Shown here piece by piece: positions 1-12,000 of a DNA stretch of 64,000 bases. The DNA comes from Macrostomum hystrix (taxonomy: Eukaryota; Platyhelminthes; Macrostomidae). Both the position numbers and the translations under genes were made by a program. The DNA lies in contig CATNEN010000039.1 of the NCBI GenBank assembly GCA_950097015.1, positions 8,634,501 to 8,698,500 of the forward strand, written 5' to 3'. The notes below the pieces were generated by a model that saw only the letters and a list, made by a program, of their open reading frames with translations, did not search any database and was not told where the DNA came from. Numbering within the stretch: position 1 is the stretch's first letter; each line of letters opens with the position of its first letter.

Positions 1-660
1 AGGGAGATAAGGAGAGAGGGGAGAGAGAATGGAGATAAGGAGAGAGGGGAGAGAAAAGGGAGATAAGGAGAGAAGGGAGAGAAAAAGGAGATAAGGAGAG
101 AAGGGAGAGAAAAGGGAGATAAGAAGAGAGGGGAGAGAAAAGGGAGATAAGGAGAGAGGGGAGAGAGAATGGAGATAAGGAGAGAGGGGAGAGAAAAGGG
201 AGATAAGGAGAGAAGGGAGAGAAAAAGGAGATAAGGAGAGAAGGGAGAGAAAAGGGAGATAAGAAGAGAGGGGAGAGAGAATGGAGATAAGGAGAGAGGG
301 GAGAGAAAAGGGAGATAAGGAGAGAAGGGAGAGAAAAAGGAGATAAGGAGAGAAGGGAGAGAAAAGGGAGATAAGAAGAGAGGGGAGAGAAAAGGGAGAT
401 AAGGAGAGAGGGGAGAGAGAATGGAGATAAGGAGAGAGGGGAGAGAAAAGGGAGATAAGGAGAGAAGGGAGAGAAAAAGGAGATAAGAAGAGAGGGGAGA
501 GAGAATGGAGATAAGGAGGGAGCGGAGAGAGAATGGAGATAAGGAGGGAGGGGAGAGAGAAGGGAGAGAAAAGGGAGATAAGAAGAGAGGGGAGAGAGAA
601 TGGAGATAAGGAGGGAGCGGAGAGAGAATGGAGATAAGGAGGGAGGGGAGAGAGAAGGGA
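1..660. repeat. Homopurine minisatellite
   Basis: GGAGATAAGGAGAGA-GGGGAGAGA units of about 25-30 nt with A/G switches, almost pure purine on the plus strand. It continues beyond the left edge. Confidence 0.9.
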
Positions 661-1545
661 GACAGTGGAAATGTTGGACAAGCAACATTCACCAGGTACA
701 GGTGGTCCATGCTTAAAAGCCAGCCTGTCAAGGTGACAAATAGAGTAAGCCAGACGCAGACAAAACTAATCGAGGCTGCCGCACCCACCATGCAGCCACT
801 GCATGACAGCCTCTGTCCAGCCTCCAAGCAGGAAGTCAGACAAATAATTCTGCAATCTGGGCTAGAGGGCACTATCTGCATTTGTTGTTGGGTCAGGAGA
901 TGCGACAGAAGCGATGACGACTTTGGCGGCAGCTGCTTGCAGACTAATATAGGAACAGTATGCGAGGGTCTCCGGTCATTATCCGGGTTGCAAATCAGTA
1001 ATTTAGTATCCGAGACTGCAATATTCCTGGCCATATCCCGCACATCACTATACTGTCTGTTGTAAAGCCCTGAGTGTTAATCTATGCCCGCTTTGCAATT
1101 AAGCCAGCAATGTCTAGCCTAGAATTGTCGAACACGCAGCCATCCCTCTGACTCTTGAGCACACACTTTCGACAGGCAGCGTACACTCTCACTGTGATTT
1201 TGTGACATTTTTATGGAACTATAGCTAATTGCCAAGCTATAATTCAACCAATAAACAGGTATACGACCATGCAAGTGTCAGTCGGTAATCGATAAGTTTT
1301 TATGATGCAGCAAGGTTAGCGAAGGTCACAGCGGGTCAGGTGACTGAGTTCTAAGTACTGGCTGTCGCTGCATAAATAGATAACACCTCAGCTTGATAGG
1401 TGCGAAACTGTCAATTTATTGATAGATGCCAATGTTGCAACAAATTACTCACTTACTTGCATGTAATTAAGATAGACAACAAATTGCTAAAAAATATATT
1501 TTAACTCAAGCTAGATATCCGCCGATTCTAAGTTGAAATCTAGAA
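661..1545. other. Unique stretch with a SINE-B-like fragment and a weak minus-strand open frame
   Basis: About 1150-1195 resembles SINE-B body (CTTGAGCACACACTTTCG, GGCAGCGTACACTCTCACTG). The minus strand from 1069 to about 670 is open and includes an uncharged hydrophobic stretch (713-778). No gene is confidently called. Confidence 0.4.
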
Positions 1546-1549
1546 TTCC

Positions 1550-1985
1550 TCATTAGATATCTACCGATTCTCATTGAATATCTACCAATTCTCATTGAAT
1601 ATCTACCAATTCTCATTGAATATCTACAAATTCTCGTTGAATATCTACCTATTCTCATTGAATATCTACCAATTCTCATTGAATACCTACAAATTCTCGT
1701 TGAATATCTACCTATTCTCATTGAATATCTACCTATTCTCATTGAATATCTACCTATTCTCATTGAATATCTAACAATTCTCATTGAATATCTAACAATT
1801 CTCATTGAATATCTACCAATTCTCATTGAAGATCTACCAATTCTCATTGAATATCTACCAATTCTCATTGAGTATCTACCAATTCTCTTTAAATATCTAC
1901 CAATTTTCGTTGAATATCGACCAATTTCTCAATAAATATCTACAAAAGTCTAATTGGAAATCTACCACAGTGAATATCTACCAAT
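1550..1985. repeat. 21-bp minisatellite
   Basis: About 20 copies of ATTCTCATTGAATATCTACC(A), decaying on the right. The period is divisible by three, so open frames on both strands follow (NIYQFSL on plus, MRIGRYS on minus). Confidence 0.93.
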
Positions 1986-1989
1986 TGTC

Positions 1990-2690
1990 GCTGAAAATCT
2001 ACAAATTTTATTTTAGTCTCTACGAATCGCAAGATCAGAAGATATCTACCAATTATATTCCTGTAACGTTTACAATTTGGATGTTTGAATAAATATTTGT
2101 TCATCGTAAGCAAAACTTTCATGCTTCTTTGCCGCTGCTTGCTAAATTGTTTCTTTAATAAAAGCAAAATACAGACATTTTCCCTTAGTTTGTTGTTTCT
2201 GTTTAAGAATTTAAACATTTCCCAATGTTGCAGCATTATAACTATCATTATTTATCACCCACAAGTAGCCATAAAATAATTTATATTAGTTCACAAACTG
2301 ACCAACAGCCTAGTATTAGCGGAGTATAAATTTTCATTCGCAAGCAGCTGATGTTTGTTCTGCTCCGGTGTTTGACGTTTCAGATTTTGGTATCGCGTTT
2401 CAGATTTTCTGTTCCATGATTGCGTCATCGGCGATATCACAAGATCAGGGCCGAGTAGGAACCAGGAATAGCTCTGCTGGCTGGGCGGTGTTTTCATGCA
2501 GATAATTTATTAACACGCGACCCCACCCCCAAAAGGTTGCGTGGAGACAAGACAGGGGTGAAAGTTAGATTGTTGATTTTTCTAAACGAAGATAAACACA
2601 GAAGAGGGTCAACATTTGCCGAAATGAAAATTGCGTCCAAATCACTTGAGAATGTTATTTCCGTTTTTGAGGCTTATGGCTTACGGTAGA
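1990..2690. other. AT-rich unique stretch
   Basis: Only short open frames without family signal. I see no gene, RNA or recognised mobile element. Confidence 0.5.
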
Positions 2691-2694
2691 TTTG

Positions 2695-3490
2695 TAGACA
2701 CAATGGGATATCAGTGAGGTAGTCACAATGGGATATCAGTGAGGTAGACAGAATGCGATATCACTGAGGTAGACACAATGGGATATCAGTGAGGTAGTCA
2801 CAATGGGATATCAGTGAGGTAGACACAATGCGATATCAGTGTTGTAGACACAATGGGATATCAGTGAGGTAGTCACAATGAGATATCAGTGAAATAGTCA
2901 CAATGGGATATCAGTGAGGTAGTCACAATGGGATATCAGTGAGGTAGTCACAATGCGATATCAGTGAGGTAGTCACAATGGGATATCAGTGAGGTAGTCA
3001 CAATGGGATATCAGTGAGGTAGACACAATGGGATATCAGTGAGGTAGTCACAATGGGATATCAGTGAGGTAGACACAATGCGATATCAGTGAGGTAGACA
3101 CAATGGGATATCAGTGAGGTAGACACAATGGGATATCAGTGAGGTAGACACAATGGGATATCAGTGAGGTAGTCACAATGGGATATCAGTGAGGTAGACA
3201 CAATGGGATATCAGTGAGGTAGACACAATGGGATATCAGTGAGGTAGACACAATGGGATATCAGTGAGGTAGTCACAATGGGATATCAGTGAAATAGTCA
3301 CAATGGGATATCAGTGAAATAGTCACAATGGGATATCAGTGAGGTAGTCACAATGGGATATCAGTGAGGTAGTCACAATGGGATATCAGTGAAATAGTCA
3401 CAATGGTATATCAGTGAGGTAGTCACAATGGGATGTCAGTGAGGTAGTCACAATGGGATATCAGTGAGGTAGTCACAATGGGATATCAAT
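2695..3490. repeat. 25-bp minisatellite
   Basis: About 32 copies of GATATCAGTGAGGTAGTCACAATGG with GTC/GAC and GGG/GCG variants. Copies are contiguous with no unique spacers. Confidence 0.95.
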
Positions 3491-3494
3491 TAAT

Positions 3495-3945
3495 ATTTCC
3501 TGGAATCAGTGGAAGGCCAGAGAATTGCGAGCAGTTTCAAAAGCCCCTATAAATTAGCAGTTAGAAGTTTGCTTTTGCAAAAGTCTGCTATCCGAAGGTC
3601 ACTTGCATTTTTTTGGCCCCTACATTCCACAAGAGGCCATTATTATTTTTATGTTTTTCTTTCTTACGACCCCTGCATTTGCAACAACAACTTCTTTTTC
3701 TAAACGCAGAAACGAAGAGCACTGGATCAGTGTGTTTTGCTGAATTTTAAATGCATTTTTCTAATAAAACTCGAACTAGGACAACACATGTGTTTCTAAG
3801 AATTAGTTTCTCCATTATTTTCTTTTCCGGCTTGAAAACTCCCACAATTGTTGCTCTGACAGATTGGGGTCAAGTCGCAATCAGCATTGCACATTCTCTA
3901 TCTACCCTTGTATTCGGGCTTTGAATAACCTTAGATTTGAAATCT
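3495..3945. other. Unique intronic or intergenic stretch
   Basis: No splice-compatible cadherin exon or other gene seen on either strand. Confidence 0.5.
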
Positions 3946-4560
3946 GATGGTGTCAGATAGTGTCAGATGTTGCCTGGTGGTGTCAGATGGTGTCAGATGG
4001 TGTCAGATAGTGTCAGATAGTGTCAGATGGTGTCAGATAGTGTCAGATGTTGCCTGGTGGTGTCAGATGGTGTCAGATGGTGTCAGGTGGTGTCAGATGG
4101 GTGTCAGATAGTTTCAGATGGTGTCAGATGGTGTCAGATAGTGTCAGATGTTGCCTGGTGATGTCAGATGGTGTCAGATGGTGTCAGGTGATGTCAGATG
4201 GTGTCAGATGGTGTCAGATAGTGTCAGATGTTGCCTAGTGATGTCAGATGGTGTCAGGTGATGTCAGATGGTGTCAGATGGTGTCAGATAGTGTCAGATG
4301 TTGCCTGGTGGTGTCAGATGGTGTCAGATAGTTTCAGATGGTGTCAGATAGTGTCAGATTGTGTCAGATGTTGTCTGGTGGTATCAGATTGTGTCAGATG
4401 GTGTCAGATAGTGTCAGATATTGCCTGGTGGTGTCAGATGGTGTCGATGGTGTCAGATGGTGTCAGATGGTGTCAGATGGTGTCAGATGGTGTCAGATAG
4501 TTTCAGACGGTGTCATATGGTGTCAGATGAATCTGATGTTGTCAGAAGGTGCCAGAATGT
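3946..4560. repeat. 10-bp minisatellite
   Basis: GTGTCAGATG repeated about 60 times with interspersed TTGCCTGGTG units, making a higher-order pattern. It lies just downstream of cadherin exon 13 in gene orientation. Confidence 0.93.
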
Positions 4561-4695
4561 GAGATCGTCAGATGGTATTCTAAAAACACGTTATAGGATG
4601 CAAATTTTATTTAAAAAAGAGTACGACTACTCTAAGTACCAGGTAAGTGCGAATCAAGAAAACTACAGAAAATCTAAAAGAATCGCAGGACTCAC

Positions 4696-6014
4696 CCGAG
4701 TCGCTATCAATAGCCCGCAGCCTGACGATTGGGGTGCCTTGGACTGCGTCCTCCGACAACTCAGCTTTCGTGTCACCCTCAGCGGCCTTCACGACCACAG
4801 CCGTTGAACTTCCATTGAAATTTGAAAGTGTCGCCACGAACTCTGGTGAGCAATCGTTTTCATCCAAAACTTCAACTTCGACAAAGTCAAGCTCTACGTC
4901 AAAGTCGTCTTCAAAGTCCTGACCGTCGGCAGATTCAGAAACTACGATGAAGATGTGTCGACGTTTGACTTCGTGATCCAAGCTCTGGTTGAGCGTCACA
5001 ACACCTGAACGAACGTCAACAACGAATTTTGCAACGTCGTCGTTAGAGACGCCGTCTATGGACGGCGACAGTCGATATCTCCGACGACGTCCGGGAAGAC
5101 CGACGTCGACCACAGTCGCGCCAACCAGCGTCGCCTCGGACAGACGAATTCGGCGTCGGCGAAGTCGAATGGGAATCGACAATCCTCGCCAACCGCTGGA
5201 AATTTCGCGACGTTGACGCCTCTGAAGTCGCCGCATCGGTTGACACTCGTGAAGTTTGAAGTGCAGCCTTCTAGGAGGCGTTGCGAAAACCCCGTCAGTC
5301 GCCACTACAACAATTTCAAGTGGTTGAAATCGTCGTCTTCTGGCGCGTCGACACGCGACATCGAGTCTGGTTGTCAAGAAAACAGCGCCCGTCTTGTCGT
5401 CAACATCCAAAAGGTCATCGTTGGAAGCGTCGGTATGGGCGCCTGAAAGGAGAAAGTAGCGAATCGCCGGTCGATCTTCGGGATCGTCATCGACAACGGA
5501 GAGCAAGGCACTGCCTTCCGGCAACACGACGCGCCTCGATCGAGCATCGAGCGATGTCGCAGACAGTCGAATTACGGTTGCCACCTCCGCCATCGGCACA
5601 GCCCATTGCAATGGCCGGTCGTTGACGTCCAGAACGCGAACGGTGACAGCCGCCGGCCGCCCAGTCAATCCTGTTGAGTCGCTGGCCAGCGCAAGAAAGT
5701 GCAGCTCGGATTTGTTGGGCAGCGCCTCTCGATCGACGCGGCGCTTCAGGCTGAGCTGGCCAGACGACGGGTCGATGCGGAACGCCGCGGACGCCGAGCT
5801 GTTGGCGACATCGGCCAGACGGTAGGTCAGCCGAAAGTCGGCGTCAGGATCGAGTGCGCGCAGAGGCAGCAGCGGCTCACCCGGCGGGGTGTCCTCTCGA
5901 ATTAGCAGCGAGTAGGCCTCGGCTTCGAAAGCTGGCGGCCGGTGATGGCCGATGTCGACTTCCAGTCTGTAGCCAACGGTGATCGAGGCCGCTGTAGCGT
6001 TGGTAGGACCTAGC
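4696..6014 (-). CDS. Cadherin exon 13 (last in window)
   Basis: Acceptor CATATTTAG|GCTAGG, phase 2, after a 71-bp intron. Donor GACTCGG|GTGAGT, phase 1. It holds about three repeats ([41 protein letters not shown]) and breaks off in a fourth after AIDSDSG. The middle is unusually Arg-rich but remains a recognisable repeat. No continuation was found between 4,690 and 1, so the next exon is probably outside the window. Confidence 0.9.
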
Positions 6015-9000
6015 CTAAATATGAAAAGTAATGCTGAGTCAATAAACTTCTAAAGACAAAGGGATATCATTGTTACAAGACCAACCTGGCAAGTGCAGCT
6101 ACCGTCAACCCATACGGAGTTGCCGTCCAATTCAATTGTCGTCGAAGGCGCAGTTGGAAGCCTCTGAAGTCATGTTTGTCAGATGTTGCAGCTGTGGCGA
6201 CTTCAAAATACTCGCCCCCAGCTTCGGCGCTAACTTCGATGCTGAGGTCACCAGCAGCGGCGGGATCGGAGATTCGACAAGCTGCCAGCGTCGTGCCAAC
6301 AGGCGACGCGTCGGGCAGCCGAACTTCGCTCCACGCTGGCGGACGGCAGGACAGGCCGGACAGGATAGCGACGGACGAGTTTGTTGAATTGTCGTCGTCA
6401 AGATGAACAGTTAGGCGAAACGGCGACCTGGATCGACCATTCGGCGACTCCCAGTCTATGGCGAAGAACTCGAAAAGGAAGAGACGGTGAGTATTGAAGG
6501 GCCGCAGGTCACCGGATGGCATCAGCGTCACCCGGCCGCTGATCGGGTCCAGATGGAAGCCGGTGTCGTTGAAGACGGATGTCGATGAGGTCCCGAGTTC
6601 AAATCCACCAACCGGACGCCTCGGATGGTCGGCATCGCTGGCTCGCAGGCGAAACACTTCCATGGGGCCGGTCGCCTTAGAGAAGGTTGTTGGCTGGAGG
6701 ACAACGTGAGCTTCGGGCAGGTCAAAGCGCGGCAAGTTGTCGTTGACATTCCCGACAGTGACAACCACGTGGCAGATGTCCCGGCGGGTGGCGTCGACGG
6801 TGACAGCCTCGACGAGCAGGTCGAGCTGGCGTTCGCGTTCCCGGTCAAGAGACGAGCGAAGGACGAGTTCGCCCGTGTCGGGATGGAGGCTGAGCAGATG
6901 GTTCGCTCGATCACCGATCAGGCGGTAGGTGGCGCTGAAAGGTTGAACGTATTGAGCACCCTCCACTATTTGATGCTGATGTACTTCAGTTTGTCTGAAT
7001 AGAAGTAGTCAAGGCCAACTATTCAACACGCAAATTATTTAGGGAAGCCTTACCGTTTTCCGTCGTCCGCAGTTGCGTTGCCATGGGTATCCAACGGCGC
7101 CACTCGGAGAATGCGCAGGCCCACAGGCGCACTCTCCGGAATCTTGACGTGCTGAATCACCCGGGCGCACAGGGGCGGCAGCCCGCCCTCTGAGAGCGGA
7201 CAGCGACCGCGCCACCACCACCGCCGACTGCGGTGACTTCGACCACCGGCTAGCAGGCGGACTCGAACTTGCGACCTATCCGAATGTACCGAATCCGTCA
7301 CCACGGCGACAAAACTAAGCTCGTTGGGCGGCGCTTGACAACTGTCACCTAGCAACCGGTAGGTTGGCCGATAACTAAGGACACCGGTGCGCGGATGCAC
7401 CATAAATTGGTCAGCGTCTCCTCCAACCAGAAGGCGATAAGTCAAGCCGGGATTCGAACCATCGACGCCCATCTCCAGGTCGGGATCTCGCGCCCGCAGT
7501 CGGCCAATAATGAAACCGGCAGCGCCGACCTCGGTGTCATCTTCGGCGACCTCGCGGGGCGCCGCGAGTCGCCAGACGCGCCGCAGAAAGCTTGGCGGCC
7601 AGTCGTTTGCGTTGGCGACTTCGACGGTGACCGGCAGACGAGCGGTTGACGACGACTCTGAAGCGACAGCCGCGATGAGCCAGAAGCGATGACGACGACG
7701 ATTCTCGAAGTCCAGTCGGCGACGCAACCGAAGATGTCCGTCACTTTCGCCGATTTCGAAAGCGTCAACATCCTCCGAAGCGCCGTCCAATCGGTAAGCG
7801 ACCTCGGCGCCGGAAATCGTTGCCGCCGATGCTGTCAGAAGGACTCGCCGCCATGCCGGCTCCTCGGACTCCGAGATTGTCGCCAAGAAGCCGCCCGAAT
7901 CGGCAGCCGCGCCGACGAATTCAGGCGGTGCCGTTGAAAACGCTCTCTGGAAAAATCGTTGAGATCGTTTAAAGAACTAAAAGTACTTTGACGGGAGTTT
8001 TTGTGTCGACCTTATGTGCCTTTTTGTGCCTTATAATAAAAAAAATAATTGCAGGACGGCTGCAGGCAAGTGAGGGTTCATTGGTTAAAATTTCCGTCAG
8101 CGCTTGTGGTAGCAGATGAATGTGGCGTCGCAGCGGAATCGAGCTCAGGGACCTTGGTGCGAGAGACAAACGCATTAGACGGCTCTGCCACTCACCTCTA
8201 AGCCTTGTACCTCTCCTTGTACGTAGTTTTTATGTACTTTTAATGCAATTTTCATTGAATCGATAAATTTTAATCTACTATTTTTCAAGAGTTTCACGAC
8301 TTTAAATGGAATATAATTTCAAAACGCGACATAAAATACGTCACTTCCTACTAATCACTAATAGGTAAGTAGTTTCGCTAATTACGATTATCACACGAGT
8401 GCAGCTAAGATATTAGGAGTTTTTTCTTAGAAACTAGCTTTGCCATCATCTATTTAGGCGTCAGTAAAGACGCGGATCACGCGGTAAAGATTTCGCACCT
8501 CCACGTCGACTGTGAGGTGCAGACTGGCTGACAGACCCGACACCGGATTCGTCGCGGAGATCACCAGCTGGTGCCGACTCGACACTTCGTAGCTGAGCTG
8601 CTCAGACAATCGGAGCCCGCCTGGAAGTGAGTGAGTGAGTGAGTGAGTGAGTGAGTGAGTGAGTGAGTGAGTGAGTGAGTGAGTGAGTGAGTGAGTGAGT
8701 GAGTGAGTGAGTGAGTGAGTGAGTGAGTGAGTGAGTGAGTGAGTGAGTGAGTGAGTGAGTGAGTGAGTGAGTGAGTGATTGAGTGAGTGAGTGAGTGAGT
8801 GAGTGAGTGAGTGAGTGAGTGAGTGAGTGAGTGAGTGATTGAGTGAGTGAGTGAGTGAGTGATTGAGTGAGTGAGTGAGTGAGTGAGTGAGTGAGTGAGT
8901 GAGTGAGTGAGTGAGTGAGTGATTGAGTGAGTGAGTGAGTGAGTGAGTGAGTGAGTGAGTGAGTGAGTGAGTGAGTGAGTGAGTGAGTGATTGAGTGAGT

Positions 9001-12000
9001 GAGTGAGTGAGTGAGTGAGTGAGTGAGTGAGTGAGTGAGTAATGAATGAGTTAAGAATGAGGCCAAAAAGCAACAGCAAAACACGAATGCAAAAAACCAG
9101 ACAACGAACAAAGACAATAATTGACTTTTCGAATAACGTACGAGTAACACCCCTAAGGATAGAATCCCTACGGGGTTCCACTGATTCATACTCGTACCAT
9201 TCATCCGTTTTACAGAGAGGGAACTGCCCCAGAGATTGATGCCATAGAGACAGTCGCCAGGTAAGGTAGCCGCCGCCCATCAGCGAATCACCTCAGTCCT
9301 TACTGATTCCCATTAAGGTCTAAGAAAAGCCACTTTACCTATGAAAGCTAGCCCAAAACCTGAACAGAAAGTGTTTAGTTTGGTCGGGTGCGGTCTTAAT
9401 AGATTGGAACAATCATTTTCTGTCTATTGCCCTCTCTCTTCTTTTAGGCTGAAAGTATTTTTGACCGAAACTGAACGCTAAGTGAATCTGTGACTGGCGT
9501 TTATTGTTCACTCTGCAGGCCCATGTGTGCTACGAGGCGCTGCAATGCTAGAGGGATATAAGGAGATAGAGGTAGGAAGAGAGGTAGGATTGAGAGAGAT
9601 TGGGAAATGTAAACTGTGAGAGGTAGACTGTGAGAGATTGACTTTGAGAGGTAGAATGTGAGAGATAGACTGAGAGGTAGACTGTGAGAGATAAAGGTAG
9701 ACTGTGAGAGGTAGACTGTGAGAGGTAGACTGTGAGAGGTAGACTGTGAGAGGTAGACTGTGAGAGGTAGACTTTGAGAGGTAGACTGTGAGAGGGATTG
9801 AGGTAGACTGTGAGAGGTAGACTGTGAGAGCTAGACTGTGAGAGGTAGACTGTGAGAGGTAGACTTTGAGAGGTAGACTGTGAGAGGGATTGAGGTAGAC
9901 TGTGAGAGGTAGACTGTGAGAGCTAGACTGTGAGAGGTAGACTGTGAGAGGTAGACTTTGAGAGGTAGACTGTGAGAGGGATTGAGGTAGACTGTGAGAA
10001 GTAGACGTTTAGAAAGAGGGCTTGCAAGAATAAAAAAGCGAAATGAACCCAAGGAAAATTACAAATCCGAGAAGTGTCGCATGTCTTCCCCAACACTCCC
10101 TTCTCCCAAATCAGGCAGCCCCTAAGCTGCGGTTAACAATCTAGTTGCTAGCTTACTTTGGAATTAGGAGAATGCCAAAGATTTAATATTTTATCCCAAA
10201 GCATGATCCCGCTGGTTAGCCCACCACGCCTTCGCTTGAGTGACTGAAGTGTCTGTCTGGAGTTAGGGATTTTCAAGTTGGTGAAAAATCACTTCCGCAT
10301 GGCAACCAGATGCTTTGCGTTTAGTCCAGCCGATAAGGAATTTGTGTTGCTAAGGACGCATGATTGAAAGGTGGAATGCGTGGAAATGCTAACATTCTAC
10401 TGAAAGTAGACTGCCAGATTTTAATTGGCTTGCTATTTTAATATACTTTAATAATTTCATATTTGCCACTAGTACATGGCTGGGCTATTGGGCAATCTAA
10501 GTAAAGTCTGCGTGGGATCTGGCGCTACCTGATTCATAACCCACTCACTGGCCAGTTTATTAATTAAGACACAGAATGGGACAGGGAGAGTCTCTATCCC
10601 TCACACACACATCAAGCAAAGCTGATGAAGGTCACACAGTTGCTATCCATGAAAAAATTTCTGGGACTCTCATATTGGTTTGGATGCCGTCGCTTCCGCT
10701 GTCCCAACTCAATTTTGAAATCTTAATATTTTTTAATTAATTAGGAAACACTTTTGCAGATATTGGACAGGTGAGCAGTTTGATTTTCTCAGAATATTAG
10801 CTCTTCGGAGAGGGTAGAGAGATTGAGGGAGACAGAGGGTGAGAGGGGTAGACAGATTGAGGGAGACAGAGGGTGAGATGGGTAGGGAGATTGAGGGAGA
10901 CAGAGGGTGAGAGGGGTAGAGAGATTGAGGGAGACAGAGGGTGAGAGGGGTAGAGAGATTGAGGGAGACAGAGGGTGAGAGGGGTAGAGAGATTGAGGGA
11001 GACAGAGGGTGAGAGGGGTAGAGACATTGAGGGAGACAGAGGGTGAGAGGGGTAGAGAGATTGAGGGAGACAGAGGGTGAGATGGGTAGGGAGATTGAGG
11101 GAGACAGAGGGTTAGATGGGTAGGGAGATTGAGGGAGACAGAGGGTTAGATGGGTAGGGAGATTGAGGGAGACAGAAGATAAGATGGGTAGGGAGATTGA
11201 GGGAGACAGAAGATAAGATGGGTAGGGAGATGGAGGGAGACAGAGGGTGAGATGGGTAGGAAGATTGAGGGAGACAGAAGATAAGATGGGTAGGGAGATG
11301 GAGGGAGACAGAGGGTGAGATGGGTAGGGAGATTTAGGGAGACAGAGGGTGAGATGGGTAGGGAGATTGAGGGAGACAGAGGGTTAGATGGGTAGGGATG
11401 GATGGATGGATGGATGGATGGATGGATGGATGGATGGGTGGATGGATGGATGGATGGATGGATGGATGGATGGATGGATGGATGGATGGATGGATGGATG
11501 GATGGATGGATGGATGGATGGATGGATGGATGGATGGATGGATGGATGGATGGATGGATGGATGGATGGATGGATGGATGGATGGATGGATGGATGGATG
11601 GATGGATGGATGGATGGATGGATGGATGGATTAGATGGATGGACGCAAGACTGAAAAGTGTATGGCAGTTATGCTGAGCAGTAAAAATCTACTTTAATCT
11701 GATTGGATCTGGACTCTACTCAAAACACACGCATCTCTCTCCATCCGTCAGGCAGTGCGCTTCTACGAGCGTAAAGCAGACATTTATGATTCCACAATTG
11801 CCAACAGACTCAGCTCCGTCGCTGGCAGCTTTGACACTTGACCAGCCCGAGCACAGCACTTTTGCTGGACAAGCTGTGCACTATTATAGCGTAGAAACTA
11901 TTTAACAATGGAATTCTCTCTTTGTGTTAGAAATCTTATGCGTTCGACCTCCCATCCCGAAGTTATAATATTCTAAAGATCTCCCATTCCTACAATCTCC

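Noticed and set aside
628-1065. 145-codon plus-strand open frame
   Set aside because: It starts inside the homopurine array, has no domain signal, and is opposite to a minus frame that is equally open.
2695-3490. CRISPR-like regular repeat with a 25-bp period
   Set aside because: The units are contiguous with no unique spacers, in a eukaryotic gene neighbourhood.
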